From Apostichopus japonicus (Eukaryota > Echinodermata > Holothuroidea > Aspidochirotida > Stichopodidae), in the NCBI RefSeq assembly GCF_037975245.1, contig NC_092565.1, forward strand, positions 2,925,499 to 2,989,498: a stretch of DNA of 64,000 nucleotides, given 5' to 3'. The position numbers were made by a program, and so were the translations under genes. Below the pieces are notes generated by a model that saw nothing but the letters and a program-made list of their open reading frames with translations, was not told the DNA's origin and searched no databases. Positions 1-13,547 of this stretch are shown here, in pieces; position 1 is the first letter of the stretch; every line of letters starts with the position of its first letter.

Positions 1-3000
1 CGAGGTCGAAGCAGGTCTGCAGACAGATGGAGGTCAAGGAGGAAGGGCAAGAAGCAGTCCCGTGCCGATCGGCTAAGATCTCTCTCTGCAGACAGAGGAG
101 TGTTATTAATATCACGACCGGAACAGAAGGAAGTGGAAAGTAACCCCGAGTTTCAGGTCATGATGAAACGAATCAGCACCGTGTCATCTTCGTCACCAGG
201 TAATGTGAGGAAACAGTCACATAGATATATATAAATAAATCGTCTTTGCATGCATTCCCAAGATCATCTGTTACTTCAGCTGTTTCTCTGATATTGATTT
301 GAATACCTTTCCTCCATATGTTGTTACAAGAGGAATTTAGAAGTTGTCTGCATACATTGCTTGTGTAATGTTGCAAGGGAGGAAGTACTGGGTAAATGGA
401 AAGCAGACTGTAGTGGTAGTGTAACTATGGTGATGAAAACCAAAGAACTTCTTACTAGTTTGGGGATGGTTAATATTGGATTTGTGCAGGTAGTCACAAA
501 TGTTATTTGCATACATCTAATAATAATTGTCCTCAAACAATGGCAATGCCGCAATAGGTTGTATATGATTAGAAAGAAGATACCAAACTTCCATAAAGAC
601 CTCTGGAGCAGTACATGTTTTAGATCTAGTATTTTCTTTGGGGGGGGGGGGAATCATCCATAACTCTTTTTCTTGGTTTGAGAGGGATGTGAGAGGGAGG
701 GAGGGGGGGGGGGAGATTGGGTTGCTAGGGGGAAATTTACAAATGAGTGGAGGAGTACAGAACATTAGCTTAATATAATATATGCAGTGGGTTAAGACTT
801 GTTTTATAATTTGCAGTGGAACTACCATGTATGATGAATGGTGTTATCCACAGAAGAAGCATATTAATTGTTTGATTTCATGACGTAAAACATTAACTGG
901 AAGAAGACTGTGAATAGGAAACAAGTTTACCATGTCACTGATATAATAGGTAACATCTGTTGCAATCTTTCACATGTGAGATATTTAAGGCCTAAAGACT
1001 TTACCTCCTGTGTTGTCTCTCTGTGGCCTCCCGAACAAAAAATAATTCGTTTTTGAATGTGAAACCACTACATGTTGCTTTGGTGTATCTGGTGCTTGGG
1101 TTTAATGTGACATTGCATAAGACAAAGGTAGCCATTGATGCCCTGTTTAGTGAGAGATGTTTGTTAATGACAGTGACAGTGGTAATATTACATTGTTTTC
1201 ATCACCTAATACCTCAGCCGTCGGCAGGAGGCAACTGGAGCGCCGCGGCATCAGCCCTGCTCGGGCTAGCGTCAGAAGCTTTGCCAGCACCAGGGATGGA
1301 TCCGTCTCTCCACAGCTGAGACGTCATTTACTGGGAGGAGATGTTTCTCTTTCCGTCATCTCTCAAAGTGAGATTTTCAGTCAAGCCATCAACTTACTCG
1401 TGCTTTGTAGATGCCTTCGGAGCCAGGCATGCTTCATTGTAGAATCCACCCTGAGCTACTGTATGCACACCTGTCAAATCATCATTGCTGCTTTTATTTT
1501 AACCTCCATCCTTCCATCTTTCATGCTCTATGGTCATAAAACTTAGTCCACTGCTTTTAATGTCTAGAAAGAAAGTGTCTAGAAAGGTTGACATTTTTGG
1601 CCTTTCGTTGTTAAACTACACTAATAGATGACCAGTGCAAAAGTAACTCTTCTTCTCTGTGTTTCCATCAGGCTGCATGTGACAATCTGTGTCTCCCATG
1701 AAATCTTTGAGAGAACTTCAAGAACTGTAAAATCTAAGGATTGAAAGAGAGATGTCTCAAAAATTAGCATCTCTAACTAACAACTCTTGACTACAGTGAA
1801 TCTTCCTAGCATGTTCCACCCACCCCCCCCTCCCCACCCTACTTTGAAATTTAGGAGTCAGAAAGATTGGGAAGTTAATATCTACATATTCACTCTTACA
1901 AATACTGTCAAAACAAAAGGAAGATGGCATCATTTCCTTGTATAAAGGTCTATCACTGTAAGAATGAATTGTGGTTAATTTCCAACACATTCTTTGTGAA
2001 GAACAGTCATGTCAAGGCTTAAATTTGATCACTTTATTTGATGAATCTCAAAGATGTCCCAACACTTCCCTCTAACATCTTTCTTTAGTAATAGCATTGT
2101 TCTTCTGCACTTTCATTTCTGTACAGATCTCTCAACTTACCTTTGCCTATTTTCTTCTAAATTTCTTCCTTTCTAGTTTATCTGCTAAATGTTTGTTTGT
2201 CTATTTTCTGCTTAATTCCTTGCCTGTAGGTTACGGCAGTTCTCTGTGCATAGCCATTCTCAGGAGGCATTCTACTCATGTGAATGAGAAGCAACCTTCT
2301 TCAGAGAGTAATTAGCTTTGCTTTCTTTGAATTCTTCACATTTATCCCTCACTTTTCATATATATCTAACAAACCATGTTCCCATAGTAACATGACTTAA
2401 TACAGCCTAGGCCTCATTTCTGCATGTACAGTACAGTAGTCTAACTATACATGTGTACATTTTAAATTGCATGGATATAACTTTGTTAATGAAAGTTCTT
2501 TCATGAATCCTAACATAGACTAGGAAGATTGTATTTGATGATAGAATAGTGGCTGCTACAAAGTTGAGTGGAGAGGAATTATAATGGTGGAAATCCATGC
2601 TCCAATTTACCTACTGCCCTATCTACTTCTGTGGTGAAATAAATAGTTTCAATTTAGTAATTATAAATTATACAATATCAGTTTACTTTCACTATTTCCT
2701 ACTTGGAAAACTGGCTTACTCATTGTTCCTACCAGGAAAAGAGAAAATTCCTGGGCAAAATATGGAGAAAAAAAACAGGCCTAACATGTTTTCTCAGATA
2801 GTTCGTTAGAGATAAGGTTAGGTTTCATGGTTTTGGTTTCAGTATACAGTGGTATATTTGGTTTTTCATTTGAGTGGGTGAGTTTTATTAACAGTGTTGT
2901 ATTTCATTTATTGCTGGTTACCTGTGTCCTTGTATGACCTCATATAGATCACCCCAAGGGTATTCAACCATTTTAACCATGGCTACATATCACAGTAATT

Positions 3001-6000
3001 ACTTGCAGGTGTTCCTTGGTTAAGGATCACTTCGTCATTATTATAGAATATGTTGGTGGTATGGTAAAACTAACAGTTAGCAACTAGAACTAATAGATAT
3101 GATATAAACATCAGATTCCAGGTAAAACAGTGTGAACTGAACAAATACTATATAAAAAGTGTGTTGGAGTGGGTGGTACGGGGGTGGGGGGGGGGGGTGG
3201 GGAGGTAAATTACATTCTCATTGGTTGGATTCATTTGAGATCCCATAATTTAGGATGGCTGGCATATTCACTATTTCACAACGTTATCAACCATTGATTT
3301 ACACTTCTCAGTACTGGTGCAGTTTAGTGTGTACTTGTAAACAACATAAATATTACAGATTCCCTTGCTTTTTAAACAGGAATCTGACCTTGGTTTATTG
3401 ACCCTAATTATCCTTTGGAGGGCACATATAAAAGATGGTCATTATCTATCTTAGAATTTTTTAGCTCGACTCAAGATATATCACACCGAGATCAGTAACG
3501 TCTTCACAGCATGATATTACCATAGGTGGGTAAAATACACTCACTGAAGGCAAACTACATTGAGATTTGGGCAAACTCAACTTATTTTATCTTGTTATAT
3601 ATCATGTAGCCACAAATGATAAATACAGAGTAAGTAGTCCAGTGGTTTGCAATACAGTGGTATGTGTTACAGAGCTGTATATGGTACTTACTGTATGTGA
3701 CATCAAGTGTGTATATAGGAAGGATGGTCTGAAAAGGGACAGACAGGAGGAAATAAACAGAGATTAGGAGATTTAAAGAGCTTAAATGGAATCAACTTTA
3801 ACGCCTGATCAGAGGGAGGATGAATCATCACAGAGTTAGGAAGAAAAGTCAGATTCTATTGTTGAGAGATGAATAAACCCCAGGGATAACCCTTGGTTAA
3901 TATTGAGTACTCAAATAGGGGGGTTTAGATGTTACTCAAGCTGAGTTGCTCCAGTGTACTGTTAAACTCTTTAAGCTGAAAACGTAGTCATGTTGAAATT
4001 TAGGGAAAAACGTAAAACAGGTTCATCGTTTAGGAAATTTGCAACTTTATTGGTTGGTGTAACAGCTGTTTTGAAAATTGAAATATTGTGCAATTCTTTC
4101 AAGACATTCTGCTGAGCCTTGAATGATAATGTAACCATCCAAAAATGTTTTCCCCATTTCAGTAGAAAGCTAAACCAAGAGTTAATTAATTAAAAGCAGA
4201 AAATGGTGCGATATAGCTTCCAACTTACAGTTCAAAGTTTTGTTGTTAATAGAATGGAAAGCCTGGGAAGGTTGTTTTTTCATTAATTCAGAATACTTTA
4301 TTAACTAACAAGACTGTAACTTGGAAGAAAAAAAAAATTCAGCACCAACAAAGTCATCATTAGTTGAGAATTATCTACTTGTGATTAGGCAAAGCAATCT
4401 CAAATATTTTAATGACTTTGTTTGTTTCATTTCCAAAGTTATTATTAAGCTTGTGGAAACCTGGGCCCCTGAAGAATTTATGATATGTTGGTTTAGGAGG
4501 CATTGCATTATAAATTTAAATGGTGGTAACTGTTGGCAGAAAGGAGACGTCTAGAACAATAACCATATCCTAACTTTCATATGCTAATATATGACATCAT
4601 TGCATCATGATATGAATACAACAATTATTTAATGATATATGGATACAATGTTATAAATCTTTGTCTAATCATACATGGTAGATAGTTCACTGCCTTCTGA
4701 CATCAATACTGACATTGTGACATGCACATACTACACATAGTATATAAACATATTGCATGTGTAATATTAACATTGATTTTATCTTCATTATATATTTATC
4801 AAAATATTCAAGCGAATGTACTTTATGATTGTAATTCATGAAAGTTTAGTTTCAAAAAATAATTGCATGAGGTATCATTAGCAACACAAAAAACTGCTTT
4901 GAATGACACAGGTTACCTTTTTATAAAGTCTGGACATATTACTTGATTCTAGTCTGTTTTTTCTCTTTCAAATGGAAGGAAATGCACACAGTAAAACTAA
5001 GCATTACCATCTTAATTCTTATCGATGTTCAAAATATCACCGGCACAATTTTAAATTTATGCCATTCAACATATTTGTACCTCATTGCTAATCATCCTAC
5101 ATTCTTAAGGAGTTACACCTTCCTAAAAACAGCTCTTACAAAATGGACCCATCCGTTTATTATTTGCTTGGCTTTCATATTTGTCGCTTAACCCGTATCA
5201 CAGTTTTACAGGACCTTCTCGTCTAAGTATTAAAGAGGAACTCAAGGCTTTCTAATACCATCTAATAATTGAACCCTGAAAGTTGCTAACTAAGTATGAA
5301 AGCTTCAATAGCTCCCTGCCTTGGGTAAACAATAGATTGAAGTTTTCTGTAAACCAGTAATAGCTGTTTAACACTTTCATCGCTTCTTTGCCTGCCAATG
5401 CTTCACAACTGTCAACTGATTTTTATATTTCATTAAGCTCCAGGTTATCATTACCATATGCTCTTCTAAACTGCAGGGAAAATAGAAACTTTTGATTGAT
5501 CCCTGTATTAACTCAAGTATAATAGAAATCTGATATAATGCAGAATGCTTACATAGTTTAAATGCTTCATAGTTGCTGTAGAAAGATGTAGTTGGAAATT
5601 GCTGGATTATTTTAAAAGATGCCATTGCATCTGCTATATATTACTTTCTCATAAATGCAAATGAAACCACCCTGTGTTTTGGGAATTGTATTTAGAAATG
5701 GTTTCAAATATGTATAAAAGTTATTGAGGTATTACTGTTGCTTTGTTTGGATGGAAATTTGGTGAAGCATACATTAAAATCATATTCATATCTCCCTTTA
5801 TGATATCATATTAAATTGATAATAACATATTAACAGTGTGCCTCTATGATATTATTTATGATAACCCTGTCCCAATTACTTTCAAAGGACCTACAACTGC
5901 ATCCAGTAATGTCAGCCCAGAAGACTCCACCTGGGGCAGAGCAGAGAGTAGATACAGTCTTAGAGGTGAGAGACCTTTGTAGTAATTGTGCCCTTTGGTG

Positions 6001-9000
6001 CCAGTGTTCTTCTTCTTAGGTGTTACATTTGATTGTTTTCTTGTGTTATATTTATTTTCTCCGTCCATAGAATAGACAGCCCATCTAATACTCTTCATCC
6101 ATAGCATAGGCAGTCTGTCTATTATGCTTATATTATTCTTATAGTATATTTTGTATTTGAAAGCTAATTTGAAATAGCTTTGATATGACCAGCTAATGTG
6201 GTTCATGTCATATCATTAACATCTATCAGCTGATTTTAACAATAGCTATGACACCAACATCTCAAATAATAATAGATTTATTCAGTGTGGGCATTGCAGC
6301 ACCAGCTGCAGGATTCAAGAAATTATGTCAGATTCAGAACCCTAAACAGACATCTTAAGAATGCCAAGGGTGAGTATACAGTGCCCTGAGCCCCGCCCCT
6401 CCCCCTGCACATCAAAAGTAGTTGTCCCTGTAGTGTGGCTACCACTGTTATGTGTGTCATGCCAGCAAGTTGAACTTCCCCTTCTTGTGAATATGTCACA
6501 CCTGAGCTGTCAGTTGTTATGCAACATTCTTTTAGTCGGTGTACTCCTTTCATATTCTGGTCTTTGAATAGTGTGCTTCCAACATGTGTGCTGCCATGCT
6601 GTCTCTATGACAGAGAACTACATGTGCAACATTGTAGTTGCTAGGCAATACCTAGTAACAGGGAGCCATTAAAAAACACATCTGTAATACATAGGAAGGA
6701 ACCTAAGGTTAATAAAATAAGCTGTGGCTGTAAGGGACAGACTTGTGTGTTTTTAAGAGCAACTTCTAGTGGTAGAAGTTAGTTTGGGAAATGGCATTTT
6801 GACCTTCATATGAAAGTTGTATATATCACTCAGTTATGTGGGTAAGGTTCTTCAATTGTATCTTTATAGTTATTACACACACTCATATGCTATGTATACA
6901 ACTGTCTGCCAAAGGAACATATGCCAACTACTGTAGCTGAAAAAGTAACAACAACAATAAAGGGCTGCATTGGCAAACCAACCTGTGATCTGATAATCAT
7001 GGGAAAATTTCTTGGTTCAGAAAATTTAGGCTAGAAAAGTAAGCAAAGTCTGTTTTGTCTTTAGAATTAGGTCAGAGCCAATAAGAGTGTTAGGTGGCAG
7101 TATCTTTGTATGTCATGGTGTCAGTGGATGTTTGTGTGGGTGGCATTGATTGTTGGGTAAAGAATGGTCCTTCTTACACTTGTTTGAAGAGGGCTAGTAC
7201 CATTGTCTAGAAAGATACCAAGGTGTGAACTACTGTAGGGGGTAGAAATCATAGCCTTAATTTGTCATTCTTACAAAGAATTTGTGACAAAAGGAATTTA
7301 TCAGTTGTTGTTTTAGATATGCATTTGGCTTCCCAACATGCTCTTAGTGTTAGCTAACTTTTAAAGAGAGGAATAAGGCAAATCTTTGAAAAGAGTTTTT
7401 TGTTTCAGTTCTGACAGTATGTGGGCCTATAGTACCTCGTCTATTTTACATATATGTACAATCCAATGATGTGGTGGAAGGTTTTAGTTGGAAAATGAAT
7501 GGACAAGTACATCAGGTCATGGATGGGATTTGACTTGGAAAGATATGGGAAATTCAACCAGACCAACCCCCTCCCCATCCAACCTTGACCTTGTGACCTA
7601 TTGAAAAGTAAATTGGTATTCGACTTGGAAAGATATGGGAAATTCAACCAGACCAACCCCCTCCCCATTCAACCTTGACCTTGTGACCTATTGAAAAGTA
7701 AATTGGTATTTGACTTGGAAAGATATGGGAAATTCAACCAGACCAACCCCCTTCCCATTCAACCTTGACCTTGTGACCTATTGAAAAGTAAATTGGTATT
7801 TGACTTGGAAAGATATGGGAAATTCAACCAGACCAACCCCCTCCCCATTCAACCTTGACCTTGTGACCTATTGAAAAGAAAATTGGAAAGACATTAATAT
7901 CATTTCACAAACGAGAATTCATGAAGTAGTTTAAACTCATTATTTATGTAATTGATTTGAAGAGACAACATTTAACTGTACTGTTGCATTGTAATGTAAG
8001 TATAGAATGAGCTTGTTTAGTGTGAGGTTCCTTAGATTTGAAAATCTACCTTTTGTAAACTATGAAAAATCTCTCACATTCCTCATAGCATTATTTTTTT
8101 ATTCTATTTCACTGTAGAGTCTACCTCTTACTCTGATAGCCGCCCTTCTTCGGGCTACTCTGAACAATACAACGCCAGTCTCACCAACGAGCTGGCACAA
8201 GAGAGATCGCTCCGGGAGGCAGCAGAGGCAGACCGAGATAAATACCAGGAGAGGCAGAAGGTGACTCAGTCAGAATTGGACAGAACCAAGAGGGAGTTAC
8301 GGGAGTTAAAGGAACAGCTTGGAAAACTCAAGGAAGAAGGAAGGTAATTTTAAAGGATGATGAACAATGAACGCTTGGGATTTAATTCATGGGGGTTGTA
8401 GTATTTGAAACAAATTTATTTGGTGACTGGTCATCAAAACTGGGTTCACAAACAGAGAAATACAAAAAAAAATGGGGTATTCAGCATAAGAGACTTTTGC
8501 CCCCATCAGTGGACAACTTCTCCTTAATTATGAGAGTTATTTCTTATGTCTGTGAAAGCCAGTTTCACAAGAGAGACAAGGAAATTTGTGGCTGATGAAG
8601 GTAAACATAAAGTTGAACTTTGTTAAAAATAGCCTAAAGTGAAGAAAGACTCCTTAGAGATCTTAGACATCTTTTAACTTGAAAATTGACTTGAATGGGT
8701 ATCATATAGCAAGTGTGTGTGCTTTAGTAACAGAGTACATATGTAAAGGACTAGGATTACTCATTCAGAGAATGGTGCTTGTTACCTCTGAGAGAATGTG
8801 AAGATGGCTATAAGTGGTTGCGGAAGGTTCTTTGTTTGCTGTGTAAACCCTCAGCGATGGAGGACTGTGAATGTTAGAGTTATTGTGAACAGAATAATAA
8901 GACAAGAAGTCTGTAGGAACAAACATAGTACACTATGACATAGGGTGCCTGCCTATGAAGAGACTCGTCAATGGGATAGCTTAAATGATGCAAGGTAAAA

Positions 9001-12000
9001 TCAAGAATGGGAAGGGAAACTAGATGTAGTACTCATGTAGTACTCATGCTAGGCACTTTAAAGGGCCAAGAAACTAGTGGTAGGCACTTTAAAGGGCAAA
9101 GAAACTGATGCTAGGCACTTTGAAGGGCCAAAAAACTAGTGCTAGGCACTTTGAAGGGCCAAAAACTGATGCTAGGCATTTTGAAGGGCCAAAAAACTGA
9201 TGCTAGGCACTTTAAAGGGCAATGAAACTAGTGGTAGGCACTTTAAAGGGCAAAGAAACTGATGTTAGGCACTTTGAAGGGCCAAGAAACTAGTGCTAGG
9301 CACTTTGAAGGGCCAAGAAATTAGTGCTAGGCACTTTGAAGGGCCAAGAAACTTATGCTAAGCACTTTGAAAGGCCAATAATCTAGTGCTAGGCAGTTTG
9401 AAGGGCCAAGAAACTGATGTTAAGCACTTTAAAGGGCCAAGAAACTCCTGCTAGGCACTTATAAGGGCCTAGAAACTGATGCTAGGCACTTTGAAGGGCC
9501 AAGAAACTCATGCTAGGCATGTTTTATCTGTTGCTGGGTTGAGTTTAGCTTGCAACTGTTCAAGCTGTTAGATTTTCAACAGGTTGGGCATTGTGTCCGG
9601 AGTCCTGAAATACAATAAGATTGTGCACTGTTTTTCGATTTTATCAATGTTTGGGACAGTGTTTGTAATAGCATAGGATTTTATGCAAGAAAACATTCTT
9701 TTAAGTTCTTATTGGTTATTTTGTAGGTGCTACCCTCTCGCCATTAGTCACGACACTAGATTTGACTTACGTGTAAACATGTTCTCTGCATATTAAATAT
9801 CTATGAATTATTGCTTTCATTTTCTAGTCAGTTCTTGTGTGACACCATTTCTAACTGTTTTCAGTGCAAAAGTTACAACATTCTACTTTTCCATCAGATT
9901 CACTCACTGTCACATACCAATGTTGTAAAGTATTCCCTCCCATCTATAAGGTGCTACTGACTACTAATTGGCTTCCCCAGTTGATGACAACATATCTTGT
10001 TGCTATGGATAGAAGAGCAGGCCTGGGTTCTCCTGGTATAAACTTTAAAGCAAGTTTTGTAAAGAAACAGACTTGCATAAAGCATCTATGCACTCATTAT
10101 AATTTGTATTCATTTTCTTGGCATGATACAAGAAATTATGCTTCAAAATCAACCAATTAGCATAATGTATGCCTGTTATTTGCAAGCCAGCATATCATAA
10201 TTTTCTTTTGCTATGCCTGTATGGTTTGCAATCTTAAAGGTTGTATTCACAAATGCTGTTAAAGGGTGTTTGCTTTCTTTTCTCACTTAGTCGACCTACC
10301 AACAACAAACCTTCATCGAAAGTCGACAGCGTACGGGATACCTTAATGAAGTTTGATAAACTGTACACAACACAGCGACATCAGGTCTGGTCTTCGCTCA
10401 GCGACAGCTCAGAGAGTTTGAGAGAACTGGAAGACAAGGAGGAACTGAAGGACAAGCTTCTCTTTTCTGTTGTAGTGGTAGGTTGAAGATAGGTGTAGGA
10501 TTGAGATGTAGTTATAAAAGGCATATTTAACTAGTGTTGCACCAATATCAGCATGCATTATCAATGTCAGCCTAGTATGTTGCCTAGTATCGGAAGTTGC
10601 ATCAACTGCCAATATTTGCAGACCGATGTTGTTTGACAAAAAGTTTTAGTTTTTCCGTGCTAATGTCAAATATTTAGCAAGAGAGCAAGTACACACTCCA
10701 ACTGAGCACTAAGTTAGCTTTGGGCTCTGGAATATGTGCTCGACTTTACCTGTAGTGGGTTAAGGTTTGATAAGTATGAAAAGTGGCAGTACTGTGGCTA
10801 GCCTACCACATAATACCCAGCCTAACATTATGAACACATGTAACAGCAGTGTTACAGACATCACCAAGTGATTTTTGTAAATATCCTAGTAGTTTCTGTT
10901 TATTCGCCATGATTCATTACTTATGTAAAGAGGATTTTTTCCCTTTTTTTCTGGCCATTACGAGGTGCAAACAGTAAAGAAGGTTGGAAAGAATACCTGA
11001 AAAATTTTCAGGCAGATTTTGCAAAATGAAAACATTCACAGCCTTCATAATCCGATAATACTCTGTACATGTATTTGATATAAGCTTTCACTAACTTGGA
11101 AAACGTGAAGTTAGTTCAACTGCTAGGCTGAAGTTTTTCACAACTACCAATTTGGATGGGAGTTAAATGTGTAAAATGGTTCATACTTTTGCATGTGTAA
11201 TATGTATGGGAAGTTTCCATGTGTCAAGCGATTATGTATCCCTGCTTTTCTGTTGGGAATAAATTAAAGCAAAATATAAGAATTCTTATTATTCATAGCC
11301 CTTCATTATCTGTAATGATTCAAACTTGATAACTTTGCATTATTTGGGAAGTCACTTGAGTCCTCATGTTTCCATTCATTTATCACTATCCAAGTCAAAA
11401 AATTGAGGATCATAGAACCCATAGAACCCAAAGAACTCCAGTAATCATGGTAATGATTGTTTAAATCTTGTCTTTCATCATCTTTTGATGACTGGCTTTT
11501 AGGATGACCACATGTTTGAAAAGATTGTTTTCTGATGAGTAAATGTTACCTATTTGGGTATTGTGTTTACTTTGTAACTCAATTAACCTACATAATACTA
11601 TAAGGTACCAGCACTAAGGTGCCAGCAAGAGAAATTTTATGTCTTTGCAAGGAAAATGATTATACACAAAGATCTAGTACTACCGTTGTATTGCTCATCT
11701 TGTCAAGTCCAACCAATGTTTGGACACATATTTTAGTCTTAAAACTAAGTCTTATAATGAATCCTTTATTATAGATAGTAATGCATGTCATGTTACTTAT
11801 ATCTCATAGGTATTTCATTGAATAATAACACAAAAACTGTTAGCAAACTGCTTATTCACTAAAGAGCCTGCGTGAGAGAATGAGTAAAAGTAAGTGAGTC
11901 TGACGTTTTGATCCTAGCAGGATCTTCTTCAGAGGCTGATCCCTAGCAGGATCTTCTTCGGCCTCTGAAGAAGACCTGCTGGGATCGAAACGTCAGGCCC

Positions 12001-13427
12001 ACTAACTTTTACATAGGTATTTAATTGGTTAATAGTATTCTACTTTTACAATGCTTGATCAAACTATGTTTCTTGTTCTCCATAGCAACCCCTCCAACAA
12101 AACTTCCTTACTAATCAATCTGCTAGTTATTTGTAAATCATTTTAATCTAATATTTAATTCAATATTCTGTACCATATAATACATGCTATACATTAGCCA
12201 TGTCTGAAGATCATTACTGTATCAAGATTTCATTGGTAAATATACACAGAATTTTGCTGTATCACATTACACAATATAGTAGATGATATCATGTGACCAA
12301 TGCCGATACATTTGTGTTTTAATATTTCAACAGCTCTCATTTCGAGCAGCCAAGGAGACCTTAGCGAAGATTAGACACAGTGTGGGGACCATGCTGAACC
12401 TATCAGGCATGGTGAATAGCAACGGTATGAATGACTTGAACAAGTCTACATCGGCCGATAAAACAGAGAAGGAGCTCTACGTCTTCTTGCAGAATCTCGG
12501 AGATAAGTTTGACATGATGCCAATGGTCCAGGTGAGTCCCTTTAGGAAGATGTTTTTATGTAAAGATGAAACATACAAAATGTTATATTGATACAGAATA
12601 ATACCTAAGAAGGAAGGCTTTTTGGGATACACAATATAGAGCACGAGATAGAAACTGGGAAGGACACCTCCCTAAATGTATGCCTACTAGTGCAGAAGTC
12701 TAAACTGAACTTGGCAGGGTAGCAGATTGTTTTGATGTAATTTTATGTGTTGATTTAGTGAAGTTTAAGGAGTATGACTGCAAAGTTGGAGGGCGGTGTA
12801 CAAGTTTGAATTCAACACTGTGGATTATTTTATACCGTAAGATTGGTTTAAGGTTAAAGTAACAATGGTTCATTCACAATGTATGCCCTTGCCTATCTCC
12901 CCAGCAGAACATTCTTATATTTGCAAATTTTAAGAACAGTTTCTCCTTCATGAAATCAATTTTGAAAGCAAAACATCCTGCAAAATAAGGTTCAATGACA
13001 ACATTCAGTTATATTGAACCTCAGATGATAAAGTAATCATCAACATTCATTTTAAACCCAAAATACTAATTCTATGTGCTTTCTAATGCATTTTCTTGAT
13101 GTTGCATTCTTTAAATTTTGTTTGCTTTGCCCTTGTCTACAGGAGGTCAGAATGAAACTCAACAATGCTTTGAGGAATTACTCGGCCTGGAGTTCTTCTC
13201 CATCTCTGGATGACTATATCAGTAGATGCGTCCTTCTGGCCTGGAAGTTGACCATTCTACAGCCACCCCTGGAGGCCCACTATGACATGTCATCATTCAA
13301 CCCCCACTTCCATCGACGATCCCCTGGGTCTAATCCTAACTCTACGGACATAAAGGTCTATCTATGGCCCTCGTTGATTGAGTCGGACAGTACGAGATGT
13401 GTCTACAGAGGAATAGTATCCACATAG
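1..13427 (+). CDS. SPATA18: Mieap/SPATA18-like protein, 3' part of a multi-exon gene
   Basis: The gene is 5'-truncated by the window edge. Phase-consistent exons are 1-199, 1218 to about 1322 (donor uncertain), 5888-5965, 8118-8343, 10291-10477, 12334-12531 and 13143-13427 (stop TAG). The first exons encode an Arg/Ser-rich, basic, probably disordered stretch. Exon 8118-8343 encodes a charged coiled coil with repeated LxxE/K heptads (motif RTKRELRELKEQLGKLKEEG). The last three exons give a helical domain ending in a Phe-Asn-Pro, His-Arg-Arg-Ser, Trp-Pro-Ser-Leu, Val-Ser-Thr pattern. From memory this resembles the C-terminal domain of mitochondria-eating protein, which in vertebrates binds cardiolipin and acts in mitochondrial quality control. 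In human SPATA18 the Ser/Arg-rich stretch follows the coiled coils; here one coil follows it, so this may be a wider Mieap-domain protein rather than a strict orthologue. Candidate AATAAA signals lie at 14308 and 14500. Family call moderate; exon structure good except exon 2. Confidence -1.
200..5887 (+). other. Introns 1 and 2 of the Mieap-like gene
   Basis: Apart from the exon at 1218 I see no coding segment. The stretch is AT-rich with G-runs at about 640-651, 706-713 and 3187-3197 and a C-run near 1823. No element with clear ends was recognised. Confidence -1.
1218..1322 (+). CDS. Probable Arg/Ser-rich exon of the Mieap-like gene, 3' end uncertain
   Basis: The acceptor CCTCAG at 1212-1217 opens an exon in the phase left by the donor at 200 (phase 1). 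It reads as basic, Ser/Arg-rich protein (ERRGISPARASVRSF), like exon 1. The donor is unclear. GTCATT at 1323 is weak; GTATGC at 1461 is a better donor and also keeps phase 1, but it would add a hydrophobic, less coding-like stretch. Transcript data would decide. Confidence -1.
5888..5965 (+). CDS. 78-nt Ser-rich exon of the Mieap-like gene
   Basis: Flanked by acceptor TTCAAAG and donor GTGAGA. Length is a multiple of three with phase 1 on both sides, so it could be included or skipped without a frame change. The peptide includes TTASSNVSPEDSTWGRAE. There is no stop, and it fits between the Arg/Ser-rich exons and the coiled-coil exon. No domain is recognised. Confidence -1.
5966..8117 (+). other. 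Intron 3 of the Mieap-like gene
   Basis: Holds the 90-bp tandem repeat described separately and otherwise unremarkable AT-rich sequence. The intron ends with a T-rich tract and acceptor CTGTAG before 8118. Confidence -1.
7528..7886. repeat. Tandem repeat, period 90 bp, four copies
   Basis: The phrase GACTTGGAAAGATATGGGAA starts at 7532, 7622, 7712 and 7802, exactly 90 bp apart. Copies differ at only a few positions, so the array is young or homogenised. The short minus-strand reading frame across it is a product of the period being a multiple of three. Confidence -1.
8344..10290 (+). other. Intron 4 of the Mieap-like gene
   Basis: Contains the 31-bp minisatellite at 9047-9520. Nothing else was recognised in the remaining sequence. 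Confidence -1.
9047..9520. repeat. Minisatellite, period about 31 bp, about 15 copies
   Basis: Unit is approximately GCTAGGCACTTTGAAGGGCC followed by AAGAAACTGAT. Copies vary at GGGCCAAG/GGGCAAAG and ACTAGTG/ACTGATG. It lies in intron 4 of the Mieap-like gene (8344-10290). Confidence -1.
10478..12333 (+). other. Intron 5 of the Mieap-like gene
   Basis: AT-rich, without coding signal. Contains the palindromic element at 11884-12012. Confidence -1.
11884..12012. repeat. Hairpin element with about 52-bp inverted arms and a hammerhead-like motif
   Basis: Arms at 11884-11935 and 11961-12012 are near-perfect reverse complements. The spacer holds a further partial copy (CTAGCAGGATCTTCTTC). Each arm carries CTGAAGA, an A, a short GATCC-type stem and GAAA (AAAA in the left arm, read on the minus strand), then ACGTCAG. 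It resembles the ends of Penelope-like or MITE-type repeats common in marine invertebrates. The element call is inferred; no target duplication was established. Confidence -1.
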
Positions 13428-13547
13428 TCTCCTCACAGAGGAACAAGATGGGAATGAAGATGATACTTAATAGGGGATGAGTCTAACTGAGGGAACATCC
13501 TCACTGATACTTCTTGTACCGAAGGGTATCAGGAAGTATGTGAAGTA

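Noticed and set aside
7441..7668. 75-residue minus-strand frame with repeated WLNFPYLSKSN
   Set aside because: Result of the 90-bp repeat period being divisible by three.
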